Positions 9,945-19,745 are shown, counted from the first letter of the stretch. The stretch is 64,000 nucleotides of DNA from an uncultured Modestobacter sp. (GCF_947486615.1 NZ_CANKUD010000011.1:98093-162092), one strand, 5' to 3'. Notes: generated by a model from the sequence alone, not told the origin. A program made the numbers and translations.

Positions 9945-11129
9945 TCACCCTCGTCGTCGCAGCTCCGGCAGCAACGACAGCGCGCTCACCGCCACGATCA
10001 ACCCCGCGCCGACCACCACCCCGGTGGAGGCGGCCGTCGCGGCGAGCACGCCCGCTCCCGCGGGGACGAGCACCTGCCCCAGCCGGTGGGCCATCAACCG
10101 GATCGACAGGGCGGTCGCCCGGGCACCCAGCGGCGCGCGCGCGGCCACCACGGCCATCGAGAGCGGCTGCCCGATGCCGAGGGCGAAACCCGCCACGGCG
10201 ATCGCCACCCCAGCCAGCCCGACCGGGTGGCTGAGGGCCAGCCAGCCCAGGGCCAGCGCCGAGACCACCAGGCTGGTGCCCAGCAGTCGCTCCCGGCCCA
10301 GCGCATGGACCATGCGTCCCAGGCCCAGCCGGGAGACGATCGCCCCCGCCGCCCGCAGGGACAGCAGGGCACCCACCGCCTGCGGCGACCAGCCGCGCTC
10401 CTCCCCCAGCGCCGGCAGGTAGACGGTGAGCAGGTCGGTGGCGGAGAGCACCCCGAGGCTGGTGACCATCGCCGGGCCCACACCCGGGGAGCGCAGGATG
10501 CGGCGCACCGGCACCACCGGAGGACGGTCGGCGGCCACCGGTGCGCCGCTGGGGCTGCCGCGCAGCAGGGGCACCGCCAGCACGGTGGCCACGGCCACCA
10601 CGGCTCCACCGGTGAGCGCGACGCGGGTGCCGGCCGGCCCACCGGTCCCGGCGAGCACCCCGGCCAGCGCCGGACCGCACAGCTGGCCGGCCGAGACGAC
10701 CATGGTGAACCACCCGTAGGACCGGTCGAGCGAGCTCCCGGTGCCGCCCTGGGCGATCAGCGCCTGCATCCCCACCAGGCCGAGCAGGTGCCCGAGGCCG
10801 AGCAGCGCCAGGGCGGCGAGCAGGGCCGGCACGCCCCCGACCAGGGGCAGCCAGCACGCCGCCACGGCGGTGACCACCGTTCCCACCCCGGCCACCCTGG
10901 CGCCCCCGCCGACGTCGGCCCGCCGCCCGGCCGGCAGGGCCACCAGCACCGGCAGGACGGCGAAGGCCGCACCGACCACCCCCAGCAGGCCCGGGCTCAC
11001 CCCCAGCTCCAGGGCCCGGTAGGAGCCCATCGGCCGGGCCAGCCCGACGACCGTGTGCAGGCCCAGCCCGATCAGCAGCAGCACCGCCCACACCCGCCGC
11101 CGGGAGGGGCCCGCCGGCGTGCCGCCCAC
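9945..11129 (-). CDS. Major facilitator superfamily transporter
   Basis: About 394 residues with roughly twelve hydrophobic spans in two halves separated by a charged loop (around RGSPSGAPVAADRPPVVPVRR). It resembles drug/proton or sugar MFS carriers. The best start is the GTG at 11129, eight bases after the tctA stop; no strong ribosome site is visible there, so coupling to tctA is likely. It closes the tricarboxylate locus and converges on mutT1. In Salmonella the tricarballylate locus also encodes an MFS carrier (TcuC), but similarity to that protein is not evident here, so the substrate is unknown. Confidence 0.75.
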   Translation of the reverse strand: MGGTPAGPSRRRVWAVLLLIGLGLHTVVGLARPMGSYRALELGVSPGLLGVVGAAFAVLPVLVALPAGRRADVGGGARVAGVGTVVTAVAACWLPLVGGVPALLAALALLGLGHLLGLVGMQALIAQGGTGSSLDRSYGWFTMVVSAGQLCGPALAGVLAGTGGPAGTRVALTGGAVVAVATVLAVPLLRGSPSGAPVAADRPPVVPVRRILRSPGVGPAMVTSLGVLSATDLLTVYLPALGEERGWSPQAVGALLSLRAAGAIVSRLGLGRMVHALGRERLLGTSLVVSALALGWLALSHPVGLAGVAIAVAGFALGIGQPLSMAVVAARAPLGARATALSIRLMAHRLGQVLVPAGAGVLAATAASTGVVVGAGLIVAVSALSLLPELRRRG

Positions 11130-11137
11130 CGCCGGGG

Positions 11138-12649
11138 TCAGCCGACCCGGTCGCGACTGCGAGTGGCCTTGTTCGACGCCGCGATCCGGGCCAGCGGCGG
11201 CAGCACGATCGCCGCGACCGCCACCACCAGCAGCGCGATGCACAGCGGGGTGGACCACAGCACCGAGACATCGCCCTGGGAGATGGCCAGCGAACGGCGC
11301 AGCTGTTCCTCGGCCAGCGGACCGAGGATCAGTCCCACCACCGCCGGTGCGACCGGCACGTCGGCCGCCCGCAGCAGGAAGCCCAGCGCACCGACCGCGT
11401 ACAGCACCATCAGGTCGACGGTGCTGCCGCCGATCGCGTAGGTGCCCAGCGTCGCGAACACCGCGATCCCCGCGTACAGGTAGTACGGCGGGATCTGCAG
11501 CAGCCGGACCCAGATGCCCACCAGCGGCAGGTTCAGCACCAGCAGCATCACGTTGCCGATGTAGAGGCTGGCGATGAGGGTCCAGACCAACGCGTTGTTC
11601 GAGCTGAACAGCAACGGGCCGGGCTGGATGCCGTAGTTCTGGAACCCGGCCAGGATGACCGCCGCGGTCGCCGAGGTCGGCAGGCCGAGCGCCAGCAGTG
11701 GCACCAGCACGCCGGCCGCGGCGGCGTTGTTCGCCGCTTCCGGCCCCGCGACGCCCTCGATGGCGCCGTGGCCGAACTCCTCGGGGTGCTTGCTCAGCCG
11801 CTTCTCCGCGCTGTAGCTGAGGAAGGTCGGGATCTCCGCCCCACCGGCCGGCAGTGCGCCGATCGGGAAGCCGAGCGCCGTGCCGCGCAGCCAGGGGCGC
11901 CAGCTCCGCCGGAAGTCGCTCCGGGACAGCCACCGGGAGCCGGCCGCGGGCGTGACGGTGCTCCGCCGCTCGCCACTGGCGAGCACCGTGATCGCCTCGC
12001 CGACCGCGAAGAGCCCCACCACCACGATCACCACGTCGACGCCGTCGAGCAGCTGCGGCACGCCGAGGGTGAGCCTGGCCTGGCCCGACTGCACGTCGAT
12101 GCCGATCAGCCCGATCGTGACGCCGATGACCAGGCCGACCAGCCCGCGCAGGACCGAGGAGCCGAGCACCGCCGCGACGGTGGTGAACGCCACGACCATC
12201 AGGGCGAAGTACTCCGGTGGCCCGAAGCTCAGCGCCAGGTCGACCATGAACGGCGCGACGAAGGACAGCCCGATCGTGGCGATGGTGCCGGCGACGAACG
12301 AGCCGATCGCCGCGGTCGCCAGGGCCGCGGCGCCCCGGCCCGACCGGGCCATCTTGTTGCCCTCCAGCGCGGAGATGATCGACGCGCTCTCCCCCGGGGT
12401 GTTCAACAGGATCGACGTGGTCGACCCGCCGTACATGCCGCCGTAGTAGATGCCGGCGAACATGATCAGCGAGCTGGTGGCCTCCAGCTTGAAGGTCAGC
12501 GGCAGCAGCAGCGCGACGGTCAGCGCCGGGCCGATGCCCGGCAGCACCCCGACGGCCGTGCCCAGGGTGACCCCGATGAGCGCCCAGAGCAGGTTCTCCG
12601 GGCTGACCGCGGCCCCGAACCCGCCGATCAGGTCGGCGAAGCCGTCCAT
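11138..12649 (-). CDS. tctA: Tripartite tricarboxylate transporter, large permease TctA
   Basis: 503 residues and about twelve membrane spans. The two family signatures are clear: [20 protein letters not shown] near residue 35 and [15 protein letters not shown] near residue 75. A second PG-type motif ([18 protein letters not shown] region) lies past the middle. It forms the sodium- or proton-coupled channel for citrate-like acids, with TctB and the periplasmic TctC. The ATG at 12649 overlaps the tctB stop by one base (TGATG), so translation is coupled. A TTG one codon upstream is a less likely start. Confidence 0.95.
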   Translation of the reverse strand: MDGFADLIGGFGAAVSPENLLWALIGVTLGTAVGVLPGIGPALTVALLLPLTFKLEATSSLIMFAGIYYGGMYGGSTTSILLNTPGESASIISALEGNKMARSGRGAAALATAAIGSFVAGTIATIGLSFVAPFMVDLALSFGPPEYFALMVVAFTTVAAVLGSSVLRGLVGLVIGVTIGLIGIDVQSGQARLTLGVPQLLDGVDVVIVVVGLFAVGEAITVLASGERRSTVTPAAGSRWLSRSDFRRSWRPWLRGTALGFPIGALPAGGAEIPTFLSYSAEKRLSKHPEEFGHGAIEGVAGPEAANNAAAAGVLVPLLALGLPTSATAAVILAGFQNYGIQPGPLLFSSNNALVWTLIASLYIGNVMLLVLNLPLVGIWVRLLQIPPYYLYAGIAVFATLGTYAIGGSTVDLMVLYAVGALGFLLRAADVPVAPAVVGLILGPLAEEQLRRSLAISQGDVSVLWSTPLCIALLVVAVAAIVLPPLARIAASNKATRSRDRVG

Positions 12650-13275
12650 CAACGCCCCCCGAGGTCGGGCAGGGCGAGCCCCAGGCCCACGGTGAACGCG
12701 TAGAAGATCACCAGGGTCAGGACCAGGCCGACCAGCACGACCCGGACCAGCCGCGGCGCGCCGAAGGCGAGGGCCACGGCGACGAAGAGCACCAGCGCCG
12801 CCACCACGTAGCCCGCCGTGTTGACCAGCAGGGCGTGCGCGATCAGCCCGGCGGCGAAGACGGCCACCCGCACGGCCGGGCGGACCCGCAGCAGCGGCGG
12901 CCGCTCCTCACCGACCGGCACCGGCTCGGCGACAGGCTCGTCGTCCGGTGCGTCGGCGGACCGCCGGGCCGCCTCGGGCCAGAGCTCCTGGACGCCGGCG
13001 TCCGCCGGGTCGGCGGGCTGGTCCGGTCGGCCGCGCAGGGAGACCGCGCCGAGGACGACACCCAGGACGAGCAGCACCCCGGCGACCGCCCACGGGAAGG
13101 CGGCCGGGCCGACGCTGCCACCGCCCCGGGGCGCCTCGATCCCGGAGGCGTCCACCGCGAGGACGACGCCCATGACCAGGAGCAGGACGGCGAGCGCGAG
13201 CGAGGGCACGTCGACACGGGAGCCCCCGTGCCGACGTGACCCCACCGCGTCCGGCAGCCCGGACGCGGTGCTCAC
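12649..13275 (-). CDS. tctB: Tripartite tricarboxylate transporter, small subunit TctB
   Basis: 208 residues with four predicted spans: one near residues 20-37, one near 50-68, then two in the C-terminal half. An acidic and proline-rich cytoplasmic loop (around [19 protein letters not shown]) separates the halves and is longer than in typical TctB proteins. The gene starts at a GTG whose bases overlap the tctC stop (GTGA). The position between tctC and tctA is the canonical order. Function follows from family and context; the subunit stabilises the TctA permease. Confidence 0.9.
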   Translation of the reverse strand: MSTASGLPDAVGSRRHGGSRVDVPSLALAVLLLVMGVVLAVDASGIEAPRGGGSVGPAAFPWAVAGVLLVLGVVLGAVSLRGRPDQPADPADAGVQELWPEAARRSADAPDDEPVAEPVPVGEERPPLLRVRPAVRVAVFAAGLIAHALLVNTAGYVVAALVLFVAVALAFGAPRLVRVVLVGLVLTLVIFYAFTVGLGLALPDLGGR

Positions 13276-14297
13276 GAACCGACCAGGCCCAGGTCCTCGA
13301 GGACGGCGCGGATGCGCTCCTGCTCCTCGTCGAGGAACTGCTCGAACTCCTCGCCGGCCTGGAACTGGTCCTCCCAGCCGCGGTCGGCCAGCACCTGCTG
13401 CCACTCCTCGCTCTCGACCATCTCGGCCAGCGCGTCCTCGGCCGCCTGCTCCTGCTCGGGGTCGATCCCGGCCGGAGCGACCATGCCGCGCCAGTTGGCC
13501 AGCTCGATGTCCAGCCCCGCCTCGGTCAGGGTGGGTGCGTCGATCCCCTCGATCGGCTCCGGTGAGGAGACGGCCAGCGCCCGGACCTGGCCGGCCTCGA
13601 TCTGCTCCCGGATCTCGTTGATCCCGGAGATCCCCGCCTGGACCCGGCCGGACAGGATCGTGGCCAGCGCCTCGCCACCGCCGCTGTGCGGGATGTAGTT
13701 GACCGCTGCCGGGTCGGCACCGATCTCCTGGGCCATCAGCCCGGCGAGGATCTGCTCGATCCCGCCGGCGGACCCGCCTGCGATGGCGACCGAGCCGAGG
13801 TCGGCCTCCATGGCCGCGACCATGTCGTCGATGGTCTGGAACGGGGAGTTCTCCGGCGCGACGATCACCTCGTACTCACCGATCAGCCGGGCCAGCGGCG
13901 TGACCTCGTCGAGGGTGACCGGCGAGTTGTTCGTCTCGATCGCCCCGACCATGATCGAGCCCATCGTCATCAGCTCGTCGGCGTCGCCCTCGTTCTGCAC
14001 GAACTGGGCGATCCCCACCGTGCCGCCGGCGCCGCCGACGTTGTAGACCTCCACCGAGGCGTCGAGCTGGTTGCCCAGGACGTCCTGGATTGCCCGGGAG
14101 GTCTGGTCCCAGCCGCCGCCGGGGTCGGCCGGTGCCATGATCCGCACGTCGCCGCTGGGCCAGCCGGCGGCCTCGCCGCTCGCCGAGTTCTCGTCGTCCC
14201 CGCTGGACGGGGCGCACGCGGTGACCGTGAGGCCGGCGGCGAGCAGCGCGGCTGCGGCCGACCTCCGCCGTCCGGTGCTGACTGGGTTGTGTGCCAT
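13272..14297 (-). CDS. tctC: Tripartite tricarboxylate transporter substrate-binding lipoprotein TctC
   Basis: 341 residues. After an RRR stretch and hydrophobic core, a lipobox (LTVTAC, then APSSGDD) anchors the protein outside the membrane. The mature part is a Bug/TctC-type binding domain, with the GGGWDQTSRAIQ and GGAGGTVG motifs that bind carboxylate and the usual PYxxG-like second region replaced by NYIPHSGGGE. The ATG at 14297 follows a GGGAGG box; the longer in-frame form lacks a signal at its N-terminus. First gene of the tctCBA transcript, with a 215-base upstream gap that contains a palindrome. Confidence 0.93.
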   Translation of the reverse strand: MAHNPVSTGRRRSAAAALLAAGLTVTACAPSSGDDENSASGEAAGWPSGDVRIMAPADPGGGWDQTSRAIQDVLGNQLDASVEVYNVGGAGGTVGIAQFVQNEGDADELMTMGSIMVGAIETNNSPVTLDEVTPLARLIGEYEVIVAPENSPFQTIDDMVAAMEADLGSVAIAGGSAGGIEQILAGLMAQEIGADPAAVNYIPHSGGGEALATILSGRVQAGISGINEIREQIEAGQVRALAVSSPEPIEGIDAPTLTEAGLDIELANWRGMVAPAGIDPEQEQAAEDALAEMVESEEWQQVLADRGWEDQFQAGEEFEQFLDEEQERIRAVLEDLGLVGS

Positions 14298-14344
14298 GGG
14301 TGGCCTCCCGCTCGTCGATGAGCTCCGGACTACTGCATCCGAAT

Positions 14345-14360
14345 GTATCCAGTCGGATAC
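14345..14360. promoter_or_regulatory. Palindrome in the tctC promoter, candidate GntR operator
   Basis: Perfect inverted repeat GTATCC-AGTC-GGATAC, 47 bases before the tctC start codon. The right half (read on the minus strand, GGATACAT) could double as a -10 element. It shares the GTAT/ATAC core with the palindrome in front of the flavoprotein gene, and the GntR gene lies between the two. Binding is inference. Confidence 0.55.
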
Positions 14361-14511
14361 GACAGTGAGCAGCCTCACTCCTGCGAGTGGCTCCGTCAAC
14401 CCCCGCCGCCGGCCGTACGGTCACGATCCGGGCACGGCGGCCTGCGCCGGACATGCCGAAGACCCGCAGCCGGTCGACGACTGCGGGCGGGGGTGCACCT
14501 CGCCGGCCCGG

Positions 14512-15183
14512 TCAGGCTCCGGCGGCGTCCAGGCGGCCGGCGGCGGCGGTGCGGAGCAGGCTGAGCCGGATCTGCCGGGCCCGGGTCATGTGCGCTGCCG
14601 CGACCTCCGCGGCCAGCTCGACGTCGCCGTCGGTGATGGCCCGCAGGAGCCGCTCGTGCTCGTCGAGCGCCTCGGCCCAGCGACCGTCCACGGACAGGGT
14701 CGAGTGCGGCGTGCGGACCAGGTGGACCGTCAGGCGCTGCAGCAGGTCCTGCAGCACCCGGTTGTGGGTCGCCTCCCACACCGCGGCGTGGAACTCGGTG
14801 TTCGTCTGCGCCCGGAGCTGGTCGGGCGGGTCGACGAGCGACCGGTCCCGGGCGAGCAGGCCCTCCAGCAGCACCAGGTCTGCCGCAGTGCGGGCCCGGG
14901 CGGCCTCCCGGGCCGCCTGCGCCTCGAGGAGGATCCGCATGTCGTAGACCTGGACGACCTCCTGCGGGTCCACCACCCGCACCTGCAGGCCGCGGACGCC
15001 GGGCACCAGCAGCCGGTCGTGCTGCAGCCGGCGCAGCGCCTCCCGCACCGGCGTACGGGACACCCCGAAACGGTCGGCCAGGGCGACCTCGCGGACCGGA
15101 CTGCCCGCCGGCAGCTCACCGGAGGTGATCTCCGCCCGCATGTCCTCGTAGATCGAGTCGGCGTCCGCCCTGGCCGAGGTCAC
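14512..15183 (-). CDS. GntR-family transcriptional regulator (FadR/FCD subfamily)
   Basis: 223 residues. The N-terminal winged helix (residues 8-75) has the GntR signature PVREVALADRFGVSRTPVREALRRLQ. The C-terminal helical domain has FCD features, including an acidic residue in the DMRILLEAQAAREAA helix and His residues in TEFHAAVWEATHN and AAHMTRAR that usually bind a metal and a carboxylate ligand. The GTG at 15183 overlaps the stop of the flavoprotein gene (GTGA). Such regulators often respond to small organic acids, which fits control of this locus by tricarballylate- or citrate-like effectors; this is inference. Confidence 0.92.
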   Translation of the reverse strand: MTSARADADSIYEDMRAEITSGELPAGSPVREVALADRFGVSRTPVREALRRLQHDRLLVPGVRGLQVRVVDPQEVVQVYDMRILLEAQAAREAARARTAADLVLLEGLLARDRSLVDPPDQLRAQTNTEFHAAVWEATHNRVLQDLLQRLTVHLVRTPHSTLSVDGRWAEALDEHERLLRAITDGDVELAAEVAAAHMTRARQIRLSLLRTAAAGRLDAAGA

Positions 15184-16652
15184 GCCTGGCTCCCGGCACG
15201 CCGGCCGAAGACGGCGCCGGACGTCAGACCGGTGCCGCCGGGGTAGTTGCCACTGAACAGTCCACCGAGCATCTCCCCGCAGACGAACAACCCCGGGATC
15301 GGGTTCCCGGAGCGGTCCAGGACCCGCGCCCCGGTGTCGGCCCGCAGCCCACCGAAGGTGAACGTGATGCCGCAGGTCACCGGGAAGGCGTAGAACGGCG
15401 CGGTCTCCAACGGCACGGCCCAGTTGCTCTTCGGCGGGTCGACGCGGGACGCCCGCCCGTCCTTGACCGCCGGGTCGAACGGGACCGAACGGTCGATGCC
15501 CGCGTTGAAGTCGTCGATCGTCCGCCCCAGTGCAGCCGGGTCCACCCCCATCCCGGCCGCGAGCTCGCCCACCGTGTCCGCGACGACGACCGAGGCGCCG
15601 GGCATGTCGTACTCCTCGGCCCGCAGCCGGGACCGGGTGGTCGCGTCGAAGACCTGGAACGCCTGCCCGCCCGGCTGCTCGAGTATGGCGGCGCCGTACT
15701 TGGCGTAGGTGTAGTTGCGGTAGTCGGCCCCCTCGTCGAGGAACCGCGCACCGTCGGTGTTGACCACGATCCCCAGCGGGTAGCCGCCACGGGTGAGCTG
15801 GTTGGTCAGCTCGCGGTTGCTCTCGTTCTCCGGGAACCGGGCGTCCCAGGCGACGCTGTGACAGGTGCTCCAGTCGCCGTGCGGCACCGCACCGATGGCC
15901 AGCGCCGAGCGCAGCATGTCCCCGGTGTTCAGCGGGGTCCCCCGCACCTTCGCCCGGGCCCAGCCGGCCCCGAGGTGCTCGGCCCGCATCTCCGCGTCCG
16001 CCTCGAACCCGCCGGCGGCCAGCACGACCGAGTCGGCGTACACCGTCCCGGCCGCCCCGGTGGCGTCCTGCCAGGTGACCCCGCGGACCCGGCCGTCCTC
16101 GACCACCAGCTCCCCGGCGCGGACCCCGTAGCGGATCTGCACACCGGCCGACTCGGCGGCGGCGGTGTGCTGGGCGATCAGGCCCTTGCCCCCGTCGGTG
16201 CTGCCCACGGCCAGCCCACCCCAGAAGGTGTACCGGCCCGTCGCCTCGTCCAGGTACGCCTGGCGCTCGTACATCAGGCGGAACCGGAGCCCGAGACCGT
16301 GCAACCAGCGCAGGGCGTCCTGGCTGTCACCGACCAGTGCCGCGGTGAGCTCCGGGTCGTTGTTGCCCGAGGTCACCTTCGCCATGTCGGCGAGGTAGGC
16401 CTCGGCGGGGTACGGCGGCAGCTCGGAGACCGGCAGCCGGTCGTCGTCGTCGTCGAGCAGGTCGGCCACGCTGGGGATCCCGTCGTGGGTGATCCGGAAG
16501 GCGCCGGCGGTGTAGAAGCTGTTGCCCCCGGCCTCGCCGGCCTGCCCCTTCTCCAGCAGGAGCACGCTGCGCCCCCGCGCCACTGCCGCGTGCGCCGCGC
16601 TGAACCCGGCGTTCCCGCCGCCGACCACGACGACGTCCACCTGCTCGTCCAT
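15180..16652 (-). CDS. tcuA: FAD-dependent dehydrogenase, tricarballylate-dehydrogenase (TcuA)-like
   Basis: 490 residues of the FAD_binding_2 (fumarate reductase/succinate dehydrogenase flavoprotein) family. The dinucleotide motif GGGNAG begins near residue 11, the second FAD contact is LLEKG with GGNSFYTAG, and the C-terminal GGTGLTSGAVFGRRAG closes the FAD site. TcuA oxidises tricarballylate to cis-aconitate. The neighbouring TctABC uptake system and GntR regulator support this reading, but no TcuB electron-transfer partner is visible, so another carboxylate (for example a 3-oxosteroid-like or urocanate-type substrate of related enzymes) cannot be excluded. The ATG at 16652 follows GGAGGGTGGG. 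Confidence 0.75.
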   Translation of the reverse strand: MDEQVDVVVVGGGNAGFSAAHAAVARGRSVLLLEKGQAGEAGGNSFYTAGAFRITHDGIPSVADLLDDDDDRLPVSELPPYPAEAYLADMAKVTSGNNDPELTAALVGDSQDALRWLHGLGLRFRLMYERQAYLDEATGRYTFWGGLAVGSTDGGKGLIAQHTAAAESAGVQIRYGVRAGELVVEDGRVRGVTWQDATGAAGTVYADSVVLAAGGFEADAEMRAEHLGAGWARAKVRGTPLNTGDMLRSALAIGAVPHGDWSTCHSVAWDARFPENESNRELTNQLTRGGYPLGIVVNTDGARFLDEGADYRNYTYAKYGAAILEQPGGQAFQVFDATTRSRLRAEEYDMPGASVVVADTVGELAAGMGVDPAALGRTIDDFNAGIDRSVPFDPAVKDGRASRVDPPKSNWAVPLETAPFYAFPVTCGITFTFGGLRADTGARVLDRSGNPIPGLFVCGEMLGGLFSGNYPGGTGLTSGAVFGRRAGSQA

Positions 16653-16746
16653 GTCGCCCACCCTCCGCCTGTCCGTCCACCTCGGGCCTCGTCGGCACGG
16701 CGGGCCCACTCCCCCGCGCGCGATGGGCGTCGCAGGATGGATGCAA

Positions 16747-16775
16747 CTGTATACAGACGTCGACAGCGCTGTCGA
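16747..16775 (-). promoter_or_regulatory. Promoter of the tcuA-like gene with overlapping palindrome
   Basis: On the minus strand a TCGACA (16770-16775) and a TATACA (16748-16753) are separated by 16 bases, a reasonable sigma-70-type pair. The -10 sits inside a perfect palindrome CTGTATACAG (16747-16756). A repressor bound there would block the promoter. TGTATACA-like sites are typical of GntR proteins, and the regulator encoded next door is the natural candidate (inference). The 5' leader would be about 90 bases. Confidence 0.6.
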
Positions 16776-16889
16776 GGACGGCACGACGACGAGCCCGCCG
16801 CGCGCCCCCCACCATCTCGGTGGCGGTGCACACGGCGGGCTCCGACCGGGACGCACCGCCTCAGCGGCGGGACCGGCGACGGGCTCCCG

Positions 16890-17495
16890 TCAGGCCGGGA
16901 GAGCCGGCAACGCCCGCGGCAGCCAGGCCGGGCGCCCGGACTCGTAGGCCTCGATGTCCTCGACGTGCCGCTCGGTCAGGCCGACGTCGTCCAGACCCTC
17001 GAGCAGCCGCCAGCGGGTGTACGGGTCGGTCTGGAACGGCACGGTGCTGGTGCCGTAGGTGACCTGCTCGGCCTGCAGGTCGACCGTCACCGGCAGCGCC
17101 GGGTCGGCCTCGATCGCCGTCCACAGCGCCTCGACGTCGTCCTGCGGCAGGATCACCGTCAGCAGGCCCGCCTTCGTCGAGTTGTTGCGGAAGATGTCGG
17201 CGAACCGCGAGCTGATCACCACCCGGAACCCGCCGTCCAGCAGCGCCCAGTTGGCGTGCTCGCGGGACGATCCGGTGCCGAAGTCGGGGCCGGCCACCAG
17301 GATCGAGGCGCTCGCGTACTGCGGCTGGTTGAGCACGAACTCCGGCTCGTTGGTGCGCCAGGCGACGAACAGCCCGTCCTCGAAGCCGGTGCGGGTGATC
17401 CGCTTGAGGTACTCGGCCGGGATGATCTGGTCGGTGTCGACGTTCGACCGGCGCAGCGGGGCGGCCGTGCCGGTGTGCGTGGTGAAGGCGTCCAT
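16890..17495 (-). CDS. leuD: 3-isopropylmalate dehydratase small subunit
   Basis: 201 residues, the normal length of LeuD. It carries the family features: [18 protein letters not shown] near residue 15, [19 protein letters not shown] near residue 70 and [17 protein letters not shown] near residue 97. With LeuC it isomerises 2-isopropylmalate to 3-isopropylmalate in leucine synthesis (and acts on citramalate in the pyruvate route to isoleucine). The gene begins 19 bases after leuC, so both form one transcript controlled from the leuC/IclR divergent promoter. The 237 bases after its stop lead into the promoter of the flavoprotein gene. Confidence 0.97.
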   Translation of the reverse strand: MDAFTTHTGTAAPLRRSNVDTDQIIPAEYLKRITRTGFEDGLFVAWRTNEPEFVLNQPQYASASILVAGPDFGTGSSREHANWALLDGGFRVVISSRFADIFRNNSTKAGLLTVILPQDDVEALWTAIEADPALPVTVDLQAEQVTYGTSTVPFQTDPYTRWRLLEGLDDVGLTERHVEDIEAYESGRPAWLPRALPALPA

Positions 17496-17514
17496 GATGC
17501 GGCTCTCCAGCGGG

Positions 17515-18936
17515 TCAGACGGTCGTGGGAACGGCGTCGGGCAGGTCGGCCGGGGCGGTGAGCCGTCCGGTCAGCGCGGTCGCGGCGGCCACCGCCGGGG
17601 ACACCAGGTGGGTGCGCCCGCCCTTGCCCTGCCGGCCCTGGAAGTTGCGGTTGCTGGTCGACGCCGAGCGCTCGCCGGGCTTCAGCTGGTCGGGGTTCAT
17701 GCCCAGGCACATCGAGCAGCCTGCGCCGCGCCACTCGGCCCCGGCGTCGGTGAACACCTGGTCCAGCCCTTCGGCCTCGGCCTGCTGCTTGACGCCCACC
17801 GAGCCGGGGACGACGAGCATCCGGGTGCCCGCATCCACCTGCTTGCCCTTCAGCAGGGCGGCGGCGACCCGCAGGTCCTCGATCCGGCCGTTGGTGCACG
17901 AGCCGAGGAAGACGGTGTCGACGTCGACCTCGCGCAGCGGCGTGCCTGCGGTCAGGCCCATGTACTCCAGCGCCTGCTCGGCGGCGCGGCGCTCGCTCTC
18001 GTCGGCGATCTGCGCCGGGTCGGGCACGGCGGCACCGATCGGCAGACCCTGACCCGGGTTGGTGCCCCAGGTGACGTAGGGGGTGAGCGAGGCGGCGTCG
18101 ATGCGCACCTCGCGGTCGAACACCGCGTCGTCGTCGGTGCGCAGCGTGCGCCATTGCGCGACGGCGGCGTCCCAGTCGGCGCCCTGCGGAGCGTGCGGGC
18201 GGCCGGCCAGGAAATCGAAGGTGGTCTGGTCGGGGGCGATGAGCCCCGCGCGGGCGCCGGCCTCGATCGACATGTTGCAGATCGTCATCCGGGCCTCCAT
18301 GGACAGCGCCTCGATCGCGCTGCCCCGGTACTCGATGACGTGCCCCTGCCCGCCCCCGGTGCCGATCTCGGCGATCACGGCAAGGATCACGTCCTTGGCC
18401 GAGACGCCGGGGGGCAGCTCGCCGTCCACGGTGACCGCCATCTGCTTGGCCGGCACCTGCGGCAGCGTCTGGGTGGCCAGCACGTGCTCGACCTCGCTGG
18501 TGCCGATGCCGAACGCCAGCGCACCGAAGGCGCCGTGGGTGGAGGTGTGGCTGTCACCGCACACGATGGTCATCCCCGGCTGGGTGAGCCCCAGCTGCGG
18601 GCCGATGACGTGCACGATGCCCTGGTCGCGGTCGCCCATCGGCGCGAGCCGGATGCCGAACTCCGCGGTGTTGCGCCGCAGCGCCTCCACCTGGGCGCGG
18701 CTGACCGGGTCGGCGATCGGCGACAGGATGTCCAGGGTCGGGACGTTGTGGTCCTCGGTCGCCATGGTCAGGTCCGGACGGCGAACGGTGCGCCCGGCGG
18801 CCCGCAGCCCGTCGAAGGCCTGCGGGCTGGTCACCTCGTGCACGAGGTGGAGGTCGATGTACAGCAGGTCGGGTTCCCCCGCCGTCCGCCGGACGACGTG
18901 CTGCTCGTACACCTTCTGCGCCAGGGTCTGACCCAC
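17515..18936 (-). CDS. leuC: 3-isopropylmalate dehydratase large subunit (Fe-S)
   Basis: 473 residues of the aconitase family. The three cysteines for the [4Fe-4S] cluster lie in GSCTNGR and [10 protein letters not shown] in the C-terminal half. Other conserved stretches are [12 protein letters not shown], the [14 protein letters not shown] motif and [10 protein letters not shown]. It acts in the cytoplasm with LeuD on leucine biosynthesis and, with citramalate as substrate, on the pyruvate-based isoleucine route suggested by cimA. The GTG at 18936 follows a GAGGAGG box. Transcribed divergently from the IclR-type regulator. Confidence 0.97.
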   Translation of the reverse strand: MGQTLAQKVYEQHVVRRTAGEPDLLYIDLHLVHEVTSPQAFDGLRAAGRTVRRPDLTMATEDHNVPTLDILSPIADPVSRAQVEALRRNTAEFGIRLAPMGDRDQGIVHVIGPQLGLTQPGMTIVCGDSHTSTHGAFGALAFGIGTSEVEHVLATQTLPQVPAKQMAVTVDGELPPGVSAKDVILAVIAEIGTGGGQGHVIEYRGSAIEALSMEARMTICNMSIEAGARAGLIAPDQTTFDFLAGRPHAPQGADWDAAVAQWRTLRTDDDAVFDREVRIDAASLTPYVTWGTNPGQGLPIGAAVPDPAQIADESERRAAEQALEYMGLTAGTPLREVDVDTVFLGSCTNGRIEDLRVAAALLKGKQVDAGTRMLVVPGSVGVKQQAEAEGLDQVFTDAGAEWRGAGCSMCLGMNPDQLKPGERSASTSNRNFQGRQGKGGRTHLVSPAVAAATALTGRLTAPADLPDAVPTTV

Positions 18937-18966
18937 GGGTCCGCCTCCTCGTCGTCCACCTGCTGA

Positions 18967-18996
18967 TTGCCATCTCACTGACTGAGATGGCAGTAT
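18967..18996. promoter_or_regulatory. leuCD / IclR divergent promoter with perfect operator palindrome
   Basis: A perfect inverted repeat with 9-base arms, GCCATCTCA (18969-18977) and TGAGATGGC (18983-18991), separated by CTGAC, lies midway between leuC and the regulator. For the regulator a TTGCCA (18967-18972), an 18-base spacer and CAGTAT (18991-18996) form a promoter, with the palindrome filling the spacer; the GTG then follows after 6 bases, so the mRNA is probably leaderless. The minus strand has the mirror arrangement towards leuC. IclR-type LtbR/NdgR proteins are known to act at leuCD promoters. Confidence 0.8.
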
Positions 18997-19002
18997 TGCT
19001 GC

Positions 19003-19704
19003 GTGGGACAGCCTAACCCCGTTGCCGTGCTGGACAAAGCCGTGGCCATCCTCCGCGCGGTCGCCGACGAACCGGCCAGCCTCGCCGAGCTGGTGGCGCG
19101 TACCGAGCTGCCCCGGGCCACCGCCCACCGGCTCGCCACCGCCCTGGAGGCACACCGCCTGCTCCGCCGCACACCGGCCGGCACGTGGGCTCCCGGCCCG
19201 GCACTGGCCGAGCTCGGTCGCGGCGGCGCCGACCTGGCCGAGCTGGTGGGCCGGCACCTGGCCGCACTGCGCGACGCGACCGGGGAGAGCGCCCAGTTCT
19301 ACGTCCGCGACGGCGGCAGCCGGATCTGCATCGCCGCGGCCGAGCGGTCCAGCGGCCTGCGCGACACCGTGCCGGTCGGCGCCCGGCTCCCGCTCACCGC
19401 GGGGTCGGCGGCACACGCCCTGCTCGCCTTCGGCCCGGCCGAGGAGGGCAGCGCCCTGCTGCCGGCGGCGAGCTTCACCGCCCGCACCCTGCTCGACGTG
19501 CGCCGCCGCGGCTGGGCGCACAGCGTCGCCGAGCGGGAGGCCGGCGTCGCCTCGCTGTCCGCCCCGGTCCGGGACGGCGCCGGCGGCCTGCTGGGGGCGG
19601 TCTCCATCTCCGGGCCGGTGGAGCGACTGGGCCGTCGTCCGAGCCCCGAGGTGGTCGCCGCCGTCCTCGACTCCGCCGCCGCGATCGCCCGCGCCGTGCG
19701 CTGA
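19003..19704 (+). CDS. IclR-family regulator, likely LtbR/NdgR-type controller of leuCD
   Basis: 233 residues. The N-terminal winged helix (residues 5-60: [11 protein letters not shown], then [26 protein letters not shown]) is followed by the IclR effector domain, ending at [11 protein letters not shown]. Divergent location next to leuCD is the known genomic place of LtbR in corynebacteria and NdgR in streptomycetes, which control leucine and other BCAA genes. The start is a GTG directly behind a -10-like element, without ribosome site (leaderless). The perfect palindrome in its own promoter suggests autoregulation. Similar boxes are seen before ilvB and cimA. Confidence 0.88.
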   Translation: MGQPNPVAVLDKAVAILRAVADEPASLAELVARTELPRATAHRLATALEAHRLLRRTPAGTWAPGPALAELGRGGADLAELVGRHLAALRDATGESAQFYVRDGGSRICIAAAERSSGLRDTVPVGARLPLTAGSAAHALLAFGPAEEGSALLPAASFTARTLLDVRRRGWAHSVAEREAGVASLSAPVRDGAGGLLGAVSISGPVERLGRRPSPEVVAAVLDSAAAIARAVR

Positions 19705-19729
19705 CCTTCCTGCTCGTTCCTACGTAGTT

Positions 19730-19745
19730 CCGTACCTTCGTACGG
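19730..19745 (+). promoter_or_regulatory. Palindrome abutting the start codon of the ArsR-like gene
   Basis: Inverted repeat CCGTAC-CTTC-GTACGG ends exactly one base before the GTG at 19746. It includes TACCTT (19733-19738), a -10-like hexamer 7 bases before the start codon, so transcript and translation probably begin together. A second small palindrome TACGTA is at 19721-19726. The arrangement fits autorepression by the product of the gene it precedes. Confidence 0.5.
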
